A stretch of DNA of 64,000 bases from Odobenus rosmarus divergens (taxonomy: Eukaryota > Chordata > Mammalia > Carnivora > Odobenidae): the NCBI RefSeq assembly GCF_000321225.1, contig NW_004451649.1, positions 797,572-861,571 of the forward strand, written 5' to 3'. The notes below the pieces were generated by a model. The model saw only the letters and a program-made list of their open reading frames with translations, ran no database searches and was not told the origin of the DNA. Both the position numbers and the translations under genes were made by a program. Of this stretch, positions 1-11,955 are shown piece after piece. How positions within the stretch are numbered: the stretch's first letter is position 1; every line of letters starts with the position of its first letter.

Positions 1-1018
1 ATGTACCGTGGGCCAGGCAGGGTGCTTGGCATTCTCCAGCACTCTACCTCAATGATTTTCCTTTCTCTTCTCTAGAAACTGCTCCTCCTCTCTCTTAGAT
101 GTAGCCCTCATTATCTAATCTTTCAATGACTGAGTTCCTCTAGCCTTAGTACTATGTGCTCTCAAACTTCTCAACTATATGCTCTCCCTAGACAATCACA
201 TCTATTTGTAGCTTCAACCTTCTATAAACTGATAACTCAAATGCATAAAAGATGAGTAACCTATCTTCTGAGCTTCAGATCTAGATATCCAACTGTCTAC
301 TTGGAAGCATCTCCATTTGGCTTGCTCTTGATCTTGTTTGTTTTGTTTTGTTTTATTCTACTCTCCGTTAATTTCCTATCTTACTGAATGTCTCCACTGT
401 TATGAAATTCCTCGGTCCAGGAATTGCCATGTTGATCTTGTCCCATCCCTTTCCCTTATTTTCTGGATCTCATCAACAAATTCAGTGGATTTTCTCTCCT
501 TGATATCATTGCAAATCCATCTGCTTCTTTCTATTCACGCTGCCACCATCCTGGTCAAAGCAGCAGCATTCCTCTACAGGAATAAGAAACAGCTTGTTAT
601 CTGGTCCATCTGAAGCCGTTCTTAGTCTGATTCATGTTGCTCCTCTCCTTGAAACTTTGTAATGACCCTCTTTTGCTTTTCAGAAAAAGCCCAATATTGT
701 GAATGTTACCTACCTGTCCTTGCATGGTTCTCATATAGTCTTTCTTGGCAGAACTTAAGTCATATCTTAATGGGATTTTTTTCAAGAATGATCAGACTAG
801 GTAAGGTACCCTAAATTTCCCATGTGTAGCTCTAATCACAATCATGATGAATTAAGTTAGTGCACAATTATGTAAAAGCTGTCAGCCTCACTAAAATGTA
901 ATTTCTAGGAGGGCAAGGGCTATATATCCCTAGTTAGGGCTGTGCTTTCATCCCCTAACACAACAACTCTATAAATATTGAAAGAAACCAATCTACTGGC
1001 TGACTGAATGAATGAATA
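1..1018 (+). mobile_element. LINE L2 fragments, sense
   Basis: Divergent L2 3'-region sequence. Recognisable points are ATATCCAACTGTCTACTTGG followed by CATCTCCATTTGG near 281-319, the AAATCCATCTGCTTCTTTC...GCTGCCACCATCCTGGTC block near 510-558, and the 3' tail (GGAGGGCAAGGGCT near 909, ending with GAATGAATGAATAG near 1018). A stretch at about 800-880 fits less well. L2 is an ancient mammalian LINE and no intact ORF remains. Confidence 0.65.
334..355. repeat. (TTTTG)n short tandem repeat
   Basis: About four TTTTG units inside the L2 fragment. A similar short TTTTG array is at about 9297-9317. Confidence 0.8.
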
Positions 1019-4000
1019 GCTCATTTAACAGGTACAATCTTAAAAGATATTTATTGTTCATGGTAACTAAGTAAAACCAAGTTTCAAATCTAGGCTATTG
1101 GACCCTCACACCATGCACTGCAATATAATGCAGAGAAGGTTTAGGGTTTATTTGCTCTCCTTCATGTTCCCAATTGGCATGTATAATGAAACGTTGATGA
1201 GGTCCAGCAACTGGATCCTAGGTAAAGGAAGAACAAATCAATATGTAACAGTGTTTTGGGTGTTAAGGGTCAAACTGAATAAATTGTGTACCTTATTACT
1301 GTTACATAGATAATGGCTGCACTTGATATCACTCTTTTGTTTTAAGGCCACTTAGCCTGAGTATTATTATTTTTAATGCATTCACATATAAAATGAAGAA
1401 ATGGCCTAATAATGAATACTTGATCCCGAAATCATGAAATCAATTTTAATATGCTTGGAAGATTTAATATTTTCTTAGTGCAGTGAGATTGATGAAGTCC
1501 TGTTAGTGAACGTATTGATGAGATTGAAGGAAAATGGGTTTTATGGTCTTTTGTCAGCAGTGAGATGAACCTGTGATACAAACTAAAAAGTAGGTAAAGA
1601 AGGTTTTAAAGCAACTGTGTTAAGTGTAAAAAGTTAATTCTTAACTTTCTGCTTTTGTTTTTACAATTATAACTGTGCATTTTTATGTAGATAACAAATA
1701 TAGCTAATTTTGTCAGAAAATTTATTTGAAATCAGTACATTTATTTTTAAGTATCTTAAATAAATACTCTATGAATGTTTATTTTCTTTCTAGACCAGGG
1801 ATTATACACTCCAAAAGAACTCCTTTTCCTGATACATCAATGGAAAATATTTTGTTTAAAATCACATTTTATTAAAAATCTATTCTAATAAGAAAATGTC
1901 TTTTCAAATCAAGTATATACTAAGAAATGTGAAAAGTAGCTGTTGTTTCAGTTACAATTTTCTTTTTAAAACATTCATATTTTAGGGGTAATTTTGAGTA
2001 TAGATTTAACAGTTTCAAAAGATTTTTTCCATCTAAAGTCTACACATAAAGCTGCATTCCCATGTTAACTAGCTTAAGGACAGATACTAATTGTACCCCC
2101 AATTTGTAAAGCATCAGTTTAACACTATTGATCTACTTAAAAAAATGAAAGTAAACTAAGCAAGAGCCAGTCTCAATACCAAAGGAATGATATATTGATT
2201 TCATCTGACAGTGCTTTGTCTACAGATCAATGTGTATATGCAGCATAGACCAGTTAAGAATGAAACAGCGTGGGAAAGGTCATGAAAGAAATAGTATCCT
2301 AGATTACTGGAAACCATGAAATGAACACATCTTAAAAGTTTATCTGACAGGTGTTAATAAAGGAATTCAGTAGACTTACTGGGCAAAAAATTCACAATGT
2401 AAATATCTAATGACTAAAATACTGTACCACCATGTACTTTGAAGAAATTAAGACTTCTTAACTAAGAATGAATTGATAGTGTATTTGTGACATGAAGTCA
2501 TGATGTGAACCCAGTCCTCCTCTCATTTTACCATTTGGGGAATCTTTGCTGTTCAAAACCTGTTCCCAATTCCCTCTATCAAACACTTGTATTCAAATGT
2601 CCTCAAGTCTAGAATTCTCTGACACCTCCCTCTAGGCCTTACTTTAGATCCTAATGGTTGACCTGTATAATCCTCTGGGAACCAAAGGTTGTGTTTACCT
2701 TTTGGTCTTTTCCAGGTTCTTTTAGAATAGGCATACATTCTTTCAACCTGACAGCAGAATTTAATGTGAAATATAAAATGCCATATTATTCAATACATCT
2801 CTAAATACCAAAATATCATTTTGGTACCATCAAGTTGACCCCTTCCCAAGCAGAACCATTTATTTAGTTTATAATCTGATTAGCTCTTTATAGACTTTCC
2901 TCTTTTGAATCTTGATTCATTTCCTTAAAATATCTTTCTTTCTTACTTTAAACATATGTATTAAGCTCATATTATGACTTTGGATTTAATTCTCCAATTA
3001 AAATTTATCTTACAGCTATGCTTGTTCTTAGAGAGCTGAATGTGTGTGATTTGTAACGCAGGTACTTCTTAGGTTCTCCAATCCATGTTTTATATTACCT
3101 TAAGATTTTCTCAAGTTTCAGATTTTTAAAAATCCAATGTTATCAAGCTGGGCTGGTAAAAGGTTGAGAGAGGGAAGAAATCTTTTTTAGCATAATAATA
3201 AAGTACTATTTCATCAGATGCTAACTTTCTTCCCTGTGGAATAAAATGTAATATGCTATAGTAAAATATATGCATATGCAAAAAATTCTCTTTGCATAGT
3301 TTTAACCACCATATTATAGAACTAGAGAAGGCTAATTGCAACATTATATCTATGGGGAAAAAATAGCCTACCACGTCATTTCTTTTTTCCCCCTATCTGC
3401 AGTTTTTATTTTCTGGGACTTACTATTTTAAGAAAAAAACCAAGTGTCATTCTGTATCAACATTGGTACTTTAAGAATAAAGATATTCTATTTTATCAAT
3501 TATTGAAGTTAGCATATCTTTGGGGATTTTTGAGGATTCTAATAGAGTCAGATGTGAACTTATGAGATGGTACAAAAAGAAAATAGAATCTAATTTATGT
3601 GTAGCAATACTGGATTTCAGAATAAAGTAATATAAAAAATAATCAGAATGTTATCTTCCAAAAAGTATATGCAATTTGGCGTTTTCTTATTTTGATGTTA
3701 GCTTTGTTATTCAAGCCAATTTTAGTGGTTGTTTTGATTTAAAACCTAAGGAATAAGGACAAAAATACTCCCCAAAACTGAACAGCAACAGCAACAGCAA
3801 CAAACAACTATGATAATGTATGTCCAGAGGAAATACCTGTCAACTCTAGGAAGCGATAGCTATGAGTAATGCATAGCGCATGTTCATTCGCATTGTTTAT
3901 GCAACTAGTATTACCATTAAGAAGTGTGAGTTTTCTATACTAGTGATCCTTGGACAATCATATACATAATTTTCTACTTTTACATTCCTTCTAGCTCAGG

Positions 4001-4394
4001 TCTAAAGGAATATTAACACATATATGCAAGAAAATATGTTCCTGAATACCTTGCATAACCCAAATTTTCTGTCCTTCACAATTCACCAAGGATGATAGAT
4101 TTTTGCTTTTAACTATTCAAGTGGACCCACCCTGTGGTTATAGCATAACTCCAGCTCACCAATAAGTTGGCCTGTCAGCATTGAAATTCTTTGAATAATT
4201 GACAAATTATTGTTTTTTATTTGACTTCTGAAATTTTGTTCATAATATAAGGATTTATTTTTTTTATTTGATTCCATTTCAAATAAACTCAAAATGCTAC
4301 TGTGCTACTGCACACTATTTCCTTTCATCTTATAAAACTTGTGCTCTAGAACTGAAATTATAATGTGACTAGGGTCTTATATTTGGATTTAAAA
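1019..4394. other. Intronic stretch without recognised elements
   Basis: AT-rich unique-looking sequence. Only a short AACAGC repeat at about 3780-3803 stands out. Confidence 0.6.
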
Positions 4395-4870
4395 AGAAGT
4401 AGTGGTTTCTCAGTCCATAGTCTCTGATGGTTCGTCTCCCCCTCCGATTTCCCCCCCTTCATTCTTCCCTTCCTGATATCTTCTTCTTCTTTTTTTTTTT
4501 TTTTTAACATATAATGTATTATTTGTTTCAGAGGTACAGGTCTGTGATTCAACAGTCTTACACAATTCACAGCGCTCACCATAGCACATACCCTCTCCAA
4601 TGTCTATCACCCAGCCACCCCATCCCTCCCACCCCCTACCACTCGAGAAACAAACTGAGGGTTCTAGAGGGGAGGGGGGTGGGGGGATGGGTTAGCCTGG
4701 TGATGGGTATTAAAGAGGGCACGTACTGCATGGAGCCCTGGGTGTTATACACAAACAATGATTCATGGAACACCACATCAAAAAACTAATGATGTAATGT
4801 ATGGTGATAAACATAAAAATAATAAATAAATAAATTTAAAAAAATAAATAAGTAAATAGAAGTAATGGTT
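4395..4870 (+). mobile_element. Carnivore L1 3' end with 5' inversion (twin priming)
   Basis: The left part (about 4403-4644) is L1 3'-region sequence in antisense. The right part (about 4645-4800) is the terminal L1 3' UTR in sense, followed by an A-rich AATAAATAAATAAA tail. The two parts are adjacent in the L1, as comparison with the uninverted antisense copy at 52978-53600 shows. Target-site duplications AGAAGTAGTGGTT (4395-4407) and AGAAGTAATGGTT (4858-4870) differ at one of 13 bases. This is the standard outcome of twin-primed reverse transcription. A G-rich run (4669-4691) fits a G-quadruplex motif. Confidence 0.88.
4669..4691 (+). other. G-quadruplex motif in L1 3' UTR
   Basis: Four G-runs (GGGG, GGGGGG, GGGGGG, GGG) are separated by 1-2 bases. 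G-rich 3' UTR tracts are a known L1 feature. The antisense L1 copies elsewhere show the matching C-rich tracts. Confidence 0.7.
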
Positions 4871-5447
4871 ATTATTATCTTATAAACAAAAATACATCAT
4901 AATCACTAATAGTTTAGTTTTTATGAGTTAGAAAAAGAAACACATAGTTTTAAGTACCTCCTAAGAAAGCATCTAATTTGAGTTTATTTCTTTGGTTCTT
5001 ATACTTACATTAAAAACATATTTGCATAGAACTGGAGAATGTCTAAGCTTATGTGAAATGGAACTAGAAAAATTCCTTTATTAATTATATCATCTATCAC
5101 AACCTTGCTGATAGATGAGGGAATTTGACACTGTTTTCACAGTCTAGCATAGAAAATGGCTGAGTTTTTATTTGGTAATTACCTACTCACTCAAAATTCC
5201 TCCTGGAAAATCAAAGAAAGTCTCTTTTGAAAATGTCCAAAATGAAATATGGCAGCCTTCTGTGAACACACTGTGTTCTCTGACCAATCTATTCTTGATC
5301 TGAGTATTGGACATCAGAAATTCTATCGGTTGGAAGCCAAGAGAGTATGGTATGCAAAACTAGGATAGTAAATAAAATGTACCAATATGGTAATGAAAAT
5401 CTATGCCTTGTAGTGACTTAAATCGTTTTTAAGACTTAGGTTACCTT

Positions 5448-5637
5448 GGGATGCCTGGGTGGCTCAGCTGGTTAAGCGTCTGCCTTCAGCTCAGGTCATG
5501 ATTTCAGGGTCCCTGGAATCGAGTCCCACATCCGGTTCCTTGCTCAGCCTGCTTCTCCCTCTCCCACTGCCTGCCACTCCCCCTGCTTTTGTTCTCTCTC
5601 CCTCTTACAAATAAATAAAATCTTAAAAAAAAAAAAA
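5448..5637 (+). mobile_element. CAN-SINE (SINEC), sense
   Basis: Full-length tRNA-derived SINE: head GGGATGCCTGGGTGGCTCAG, A/B box region, CT-rich stretch and A-rich tail. Diverged target duplication AAGACTTAGGTT (5431-5442) / AAGACTTGGGTT (5638-5649). Confidence 0.93.
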
Positions 5638-6116
5638 AAGACTTGGGTTGTCTCAGACATTATGTCTGGGAGATTTGCACTGTCTTACAGTACCCATTTT
5701 TCTTTGGTAGGCACTCAGCTTCGTATACAAAGTTTTCAGCTTCCGCAGCCTTGGTTGGTCTGGAAAATGCAAGCTTGCCCTCACTCATGCTTTCTCTCTC
5801 TTCCTCTCTTTCTGTATATATCAGTGCTGACCTCTGAGGTGGCGGAGGAAACGGCAATAGTGACAACATGATGGACAAGCAAGACTAGCAATTGTCCAAA
5901 TCGCTGCCCACCTAGACTGATTTCTTAGCATTTCAGACCTGACACTGAGTTTTCTCAGAAATTAAATCGATATAAAATATATGTAGGGAGAGAGTGCACA
6001 GGGAGACAGTGCACATATATGATGTGTGAATGAGCACCCTTACTTTGCTAGAACATTTAAGGCTATTTAGGCTGAAATGTATGTCCCTGAAAAGGCATAT
6101 ATACCAAAGGAAAGGG

Positions 6117-6118
<2 letters not shown>

Positions 6119-6155
<37 letters not shown>
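6119..6155. repeat. (CA)n microsatellite
   Basis: About 18 uninterrupted CA units; likely length-polymorphic. Confidence 0.95.
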
Positions 6156-6158
<3 letters not shown>

Positions 6159-6173
6159 ATATTATGTATATTA

Positions 6174-6622
6174 CACTTGACCCTTGAACAACATGGGTTT
6201 GAACTGTGTGGTCCATTTATAGGCAGATTTTTTCAGTAAATACAGTGCAGTACTGTAAAAGTATTTTCTCTTCCTTATGATTTTCTCAATAACATTTTCT
6301 TTTCTCTAGCTTACTCTATTGTAAGAATACAGTGTATAATACATTTACAAAATGTGTATTGACTGTTTATGTTATTGGTAGGGGTTCCAGTCAACAGTAG
6401 GCTATTAGTAGTTAGTTTCTGAGAAGTCAAAAGTTACAGGTGGATTTTCATCTGCCTTGAAAATCAGTGCCAGTGTATTGACTGTTTATGTTATTGGTAG
6501 GGTTTCCAGTCAACAGTAGGCTATTAGTAGTTAAGTTTCTGAGAAGTCAAAAGTTACAGGTGGATTTCCATCTGCCTTGAGAATCAGTGCCACCAAACCT
6601 CATGTTGTTCAAGGGTCAACTA
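6174..6622 (+). mobile_element. Tigger/MER2-class DNA transposon with internal duplication
   Basis: Terminal inverted repeats are TTGACCCTTGAACAACATG (6177-6195) and its exact reverse complement (6601-6619), in a TA target context. This fits a non-autonomous Tc1/mariner-Tigger element; the subfamily name is from memory. A 119-base block (6354-6472) is repeated in tandem (6473-6592, 120 bases) with only a few differences. No transposase remains. Confidence 0.85.
6354..6592 (+). repeat. 119-base tandem duplication inside the Tigger element
   Basis: The second copy differs from the first by about four substitutions and one inserted base. The element normally has this segment once, so the duplication arose after insertion. 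Confidence 0.9.
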
Positions 6623-6685
6623 TATATATATATATATATACATAACTATATGTGTATATATATATATATACACACAGTTATATAA
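6621..6685. repeat. (TA)n / TG-TA low-complexity repeat
   Basis: Two TA arrays separated by CATAACTATATGTG, directly abutting the Tigger 3' end. It may have grown from the TA target site. Confidence 0.85.
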
Positions 6686-9510
6686 TATAATAGACATTAT
6701 AAATAAATGATATTATATATGTGCTTAGCCACTAGCCATAAGAAAATGGGACAACAGACCAGTTTGACCCATAGGCTGTTATTGGCAGACCCCTCTGCTA
6801 AACTATACTTTAAGTACAAAAACCAAATAAGAGATAACTTTTTTGTGTGTATGTGGTGGTTGAGTTACTAAATAACTATCCTAGGAAACTGAATAACTCA
6901 TATTGACTTTATAAGAATTGAAATACTTTCTCGAAGTAGTAATACATATATAGATATCAAATAGGTAGTATTCTATATTATTAATGTCATTTAAAATAAA
7001 AACATACTTAGTTCAGGGAAAGGCAAAAATTATAAGCATAACTGGGGAGGACGCTATTATATCTATATTATAATGATATATTAAGTTTTACAATTACCAT
7101 CAGCTTCGGCAGTTAATTTTCTCAATGTTAATCAAATAGAATATTTACCATTATCAATTAGCCATTAAACCAATAGCAAAAAATGAATGATATCTAGTAA
7201 GTCATTAAGAAGCAATTAATGTCTTAAAATTTCCAGACTCTGGACTCATAGCTTTATTGAAATAGCACTCTGCTTTATCTGCTTTGTTCAGGATTTGAAC
7301 ATGATGATCAATGACATATGTTAAAATATGAGGAATATGTCATTTTTAAAAGACATAATCTGATGATTTTTCCATTGCATTGAATCTGTATTTTATCGAG
7401 CTCTGTAGTTTTGTGGCCTCTTATCATATGAATTAGTAATTTGATATCTATATTCACACTGAAAAAGATGGACTACATTTTTCTCTTCCTCTGTCTTCTG
7501 GCATATGCTGAAATAAATCCTTATGGTGTTCAGGGTAGAACAGAACAAGATCCACAGAAAAAAAATGTCTTCTTTAAGCTAGAAGGCGTGTTCCTTGCAT
7601 TAATGCAATTCCAGAGAAGACATCATCTTGATTATCCCCAGTGGGGACTGCAAGGCAACACTCTAAGACAAGGATTTCAATCAGTTTTGAAAATTCCATT
7701 TCCTTCAACATTGTCTGTTCCTTTCTTCCCTCTCTTATTTTTCTCTCCTTTCCAGTCAACAGTAGGCTATTAGTAGCCTCTGTTTCTTCTTCTTCTTTCC
7801 TCTTCTTCTTCTCGTCTTTCCTAGAAAAGCATTTTGAACAGAACATTTCACATTCCAACATGTGGTAGGTCTCTTCTAGATTGATACCTTCATACATATA
7901 ATACCTTGTTCTCTAAATGGCTTTTTTCTTCAGGTTTACTGAAGTATCGGCAAATAAAACTATAAGATATTTAAAGTGTAACACGATGATCTGATATACT
8001 CTAAATGGCTTTTAACCAAGTTAAGCACTGGGTCCTTGGGCAGCAGGCAGCAAAATAGTGTTTACAGAATAAATGATGTAACAGAAAAATATGCACATGC
8101 AATTAATTTTTTACTTAAACTATAGTTTTAAAATCATAAGGTATTTATTTTATAAGGATTCAATTTGAAAAACAAAGAACTTACATGCAGCTAAAATACG
8201 TTTCCATTTATGTTAGCCTAATATATGTTTGCTATAACAATGAAAGATAGTTCAATAAAATGACCATTGCTCATACCATTTCCTTTCTTGTGATGCGCTT
8301 TACCTGGGTTTTACACATGATACACTTTTACATCATTTGCTCAATAAAAAAAGCCTAATTTTTTATATAGATGGCTATTATGTACTTACTGAATCTGGAA
8401 CTTTGTGCCTGTAATTACTTTCATATGTCATTTTACATCTTTCTTTGTATTGAATGGCAAAATTCATTGATGACTTGGGAGTCTTTTGATCTAAATAAAA
8501 ATTAAATTGCAGCAATGCCTATTGACTATTTTTCAAATAAATATAATGTTGCATTTACAGTAATAAAGAGTTCTTTTTTATAATGAGTTGTGCATATGGT
8601 TTTAGTAGTTACAATATACACTGACTATCTCAGGCAGTATATATGGGTCATGGCATGATAAATTGAAGGTGTTTTAAAATTTTCATTCTATTCAAAGTAA
8701 TATGAACTATCAAAGAATAAATTCACTGTATTTATAGTACAGTAACATTTGATAGTTTCTCATGGTCTCTCCTTGGATAAAATGTCTTAAAATTTCCCTA
8801 AATCCCATTACTTATGTAAAAGCCCAATTTTATTTGTCTATTGATTCTTACATGGACAGAAGGAAAGTCACGGCCTAAAGTCCAGTCTTTGATATTGATC
8901 AGTTTTTGCTAGGTTCCTTTTCTATTTCCACTGTTGCTAATTAACCTGGTTCTAGAAACTCCCTCTCCCGAAATATCTGGGTGGGGGGAGGATGGGGGGA
9001 CAAAGATGAGAGGGAAGGCTCTCGCACTGAGCACTCAGATCTAGGAAGAGCCCTAAGTCAACCTTCTTTTCTTCCTGGTGTCCCTTTTTTTCCCTTTTCT
9101 TGCCCTAAGTCTCTGTGCGATTCTTTCTGACAAAGGGTTTTTACTAAGTCTGGAAAGTCAATGTCTAAGGGAGAAGATACCAGTAAGAAGTGTAGAGTAG
9201 TGAGTAGAGTATAGTTCTACATGTCACCTCCTCCTTGTGAACATTTCCTATTTCATTTTGGGGCTTGGTCTCATGTCACCTTCATTGTCCAACTGTTTTT
9301 TGTTTTGTTTTGTTTTAATGGAGAAGCTCTTTGCCGTTTCTCTTCATTGTATTCTTTAATTTAATCAAAGAAACATGTTTTGAAGTCTGCTGTGCAAAAC
9401 ATGTAATGTGTTCAAAAGAATGACAGGAATATGTATATGTGTGTTTTTATGTACATATGTATACTGCAAAAAATAATATGTAGTAAAAATAAGGTAACAA
9501 TCGTTATGTT
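6686..9510. other. Intronic stretch, mostly unrecognised
   Basis: Holds the orphan Tigger copy, a pyrimidine-rich tract (about 7685-7830), a G-rich patch (about 8979-9001) and a TTTTG array (about 9297-9317). An open frame at 7441-7773 has no recognisable protein and no coding signature. Confidence 0.55.
7749..7776 (+). repeat. Orphan 28-base copy of Tigger internal sequence
   Basis: Identical over 28 bases to 6503-6530 and over 27 bases to 6385-6411 in the upstream Tigger element. It sits in a pyrimidine-rich stretch (about 7685-7830) with no other Tigger sequence on either side. Confidence 0.85.
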
Positions 9511-9525
9511 AAAAATACCAACACT

Positions 9526-9708
9526 GGGCGCCTGGGTGGCTCAGATGGTTAAGCGTCTGCCTTCGGCTCAGGTCATGATCCCGGAGTCCTGGGATCGAGT
9601 CCCGCATCGGGCTCTTGGGAGCCTGCTTCTCTCTCTCTCTCTACCCCTCTGTCGCTCATGAATAAATAAATAAAATCTTTAAAAAAAATAAAAAAATAAA
9701 TAAAAAAT
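9526..9708 (+). mobile_element. CAN-SINE, sense, young-looking
   Basis: GGGCGCCTGGGTGGCTCAG head, CTCATGAATAAATAAATAAA tail. Target duplication AAAAATACCAACACT (9511-9525) / AAAAATACCAATACT (9709-9723), 14 of 15 identical. The insertion point TT|AAAAA matches the L1 endonuclease preference. Confidence 0.95.
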
Positions 9709-10975
9709 AAAAATACCAATACTTCTTATTTAACGTTGTTGTAAAACAGTACTCAAAAAGCATTTTGGGAGGGTTAAAAATAAGATATAAGAGGAAAATA
9801 TGCATCTTCATGTCTGAATTTAAACAAGGAAAGAATTCCTTTATACACTGAATTGCACAGCATGAGAAATCAGTATTCCAAAAGACATCTGTAGAGTGAG
9901 GCCTTTGAGATCAAACTGAAGAAAAATGATCGCCCAGAGTAAAATTTACAAGATAAATGTCTTTGGCTGAGGTTCTCAAAGTGACTTTTTTGCTTCTGGT
10001 AGACAACAAACTGCTAGTTTCTAAACTTTAAAAATCAATTTTGGTGAATAAACTTAAAGGTACTGGAAGAATGCTATCTTAAGCTATTATTCTTGGCAAT
10101 TCAAAGAAAACACAAATTTAGAAGGATCATTTTGCTGAGGTTTATCAACATTTTGTTTACAGAGTAAGAAAAGCTTTAAAGCATTTTAAACTTGAATTTG
10201 CTTTTTTTTCCCCTAAGTTTAAACACAAAACATTTTAGAATTGATTTCTAAGTATTAGTTAAAATGTAAGAGTAATATAAAATTTACAATCATGAATTAT
10301 TGCATGCTCCTATGTCCGGTTCAAAAGCGGAGTATAGTCATTATATTATACAAGACCATTCTGTTATGTAAGAGGTAACCCTGTATAAATAAACAGTATT
10401 TAAAGAGTTGTCATGATTATAAAAGTCTGAGGATAAACATCTAAAACTGATGAATATTGACATAGCCTATAGTATAATTTCATGTTGGTGTGACTAATGT
10501 TATATCTTTTGGTATTAGTCAAATAACTATAGCACTGTGACATGCCCTATCCCACATAGCATGTGCCCCTAAGCATCAACTGGCCCTACCAGAGTTTATG
10601 TGTGTAGCATCTTCATTTGCAACATTTTACAACTAAATGAGCTTCATTTTTATTTTCTGACAAGTGAACAAGCTTTCAATAAAAAATCACAAAACCTAGT
10701 AAGTCTAAGCCTTCTGGTCCAAGATCAATGGTAATGTAATGTATGTGAACATCCTATATAAAGTGTCTGGAATGATTTGGCAAACTTTACAATGCTATAT
10801 AAATATTAGCAATAATAAGCACTTTAATTTTGCATTCAGTGCTTAGGAAGACTTTGAGTTCAAACTCTGAATGAAGTTAGTTAAATTGACAGCATGTTTG
10901 GTAGATTTAAAATATAGTATACCTTAGTGCATGTTACTTTTTATTATATTTAAAGATAGTAAGAAACCAACTTTA

Positions 10976-10988
10976 TTTTTAAAAGATT

Positions 10989-11019
<31 letters not shown>

Positions 11020-11181
11020 TTTGAGAGAGAGAGATAGAAACTGGGGGGAGGGAGAGGGACAAGCAGACCCCATGCTGTATGTGGGGCCCCATGCAGGGCT
11101 CCATCCCACCACACTGAGATCATGCCCTAAACCAAAACCAAGAGTCAGATGCTTAATGGAGTGAGCCAGCCAGGTGTCTCA
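10976..11181 (-). mobile_element. CAN-SINE, antisense
   Basis: Begins on the + strand with an (ATTT)n tail about 40 bases long and a GA-rich stretch, and ends with the reverse-complement head. Perfect duplication AAACCAACTTTA at 10964-10975 and 11182-11193. It carries several substitutions. Confidence 0.92.
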
Positions 11182-11850
11182 AAACCAACTTTAAAATGAA
11201 ATTCAAGTCTCACACGTTTGGATCCCTTAGACACCTTTATGGACTACTAGAGTTTGGTTGGATACAATCAGATGAAAAATACATGTAAAATCAAAAGTCT
11301 TATTGTTGCTTATAATAACATGGTAAGTTTATAGAACCATTTCTTACACCTTATGTTTAATAATCTTCAAAACAATATTGTCAGATATATAGGATAGGTT
11401 GGTTATTATTATGATCCTTTTTTTCAGGATGGGAAATAGAAGAAAAATAAATTCAGTTTGACGTGGATTTTTCCTCCTGGCAAACCTTAGATTTCCAAGA
11501 CCTCATTATCTAAGACCTTGGATGAATGTGGCAGCATCACTTGCATCTTCTGGTGCATAAAATAGTCCATCTCACTCTCGTTGACTCAGAGCAGTGCCGT
11601 TCCACTCAACATTATAACTAGTAAGCTATTGTCAGTACCATGAAGCACCATCTCCAAATAATATTGGAGGATCAATGTATGTGCTTTTGGAGTTCCTATT
11701 TGAGAGGCAGGACACTTCTACTGAAATTGAATTTTACATAATAACAGAACAATTTGAGGAAAAAAAACACATAATCATCTTCATTTTTCCTCCAAAACAT
11801 TTCTCTGTCTTTATCAGACACTAATATAAGTAATTTATAATTTAGCATCT

Positions 11851-11955
11851 TTTTTTAAGGTTTTATTTATTTGAGAGCAAGTGAGTGTGAGCCAGGGTTG
11901 CGGAAAGGGAGAGGGAGAGAGAAGAAATCCCAAGGAGACTGAGAACTGAGCCCTA
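11851..11955 (-). mobile_element. CAN-SINE fragment, antisense, 5'-truncated
   Basis: TTTTAAGGTTTTATTTATTTGAGAG start, GA-rich middle and GAGAACTGAGCCC; the tRNA-like head is missing. Confidence 0.7.

Noticed and set aside
5448..5520. tRNA-like head sequences in the SINEs
   Set aside because: They are the tRNA-derived heads of CAN-SINEs and not tRNA genes: there is no cloverleaf with an intact anticodon arm, and they are joined to SINE bodies.
6119..6155. CA-repeat open frames coding HTHTHT or VCVCVC runs
   Set aside because: Translation of a microsatellite only.
7441..7773. 110-residue open frame, + strand
   Set aside because: No recognisable protein. Its 3' part runs through a pyrimidine tract and the orphan Tigger copy, and there is no splice or promoter context.
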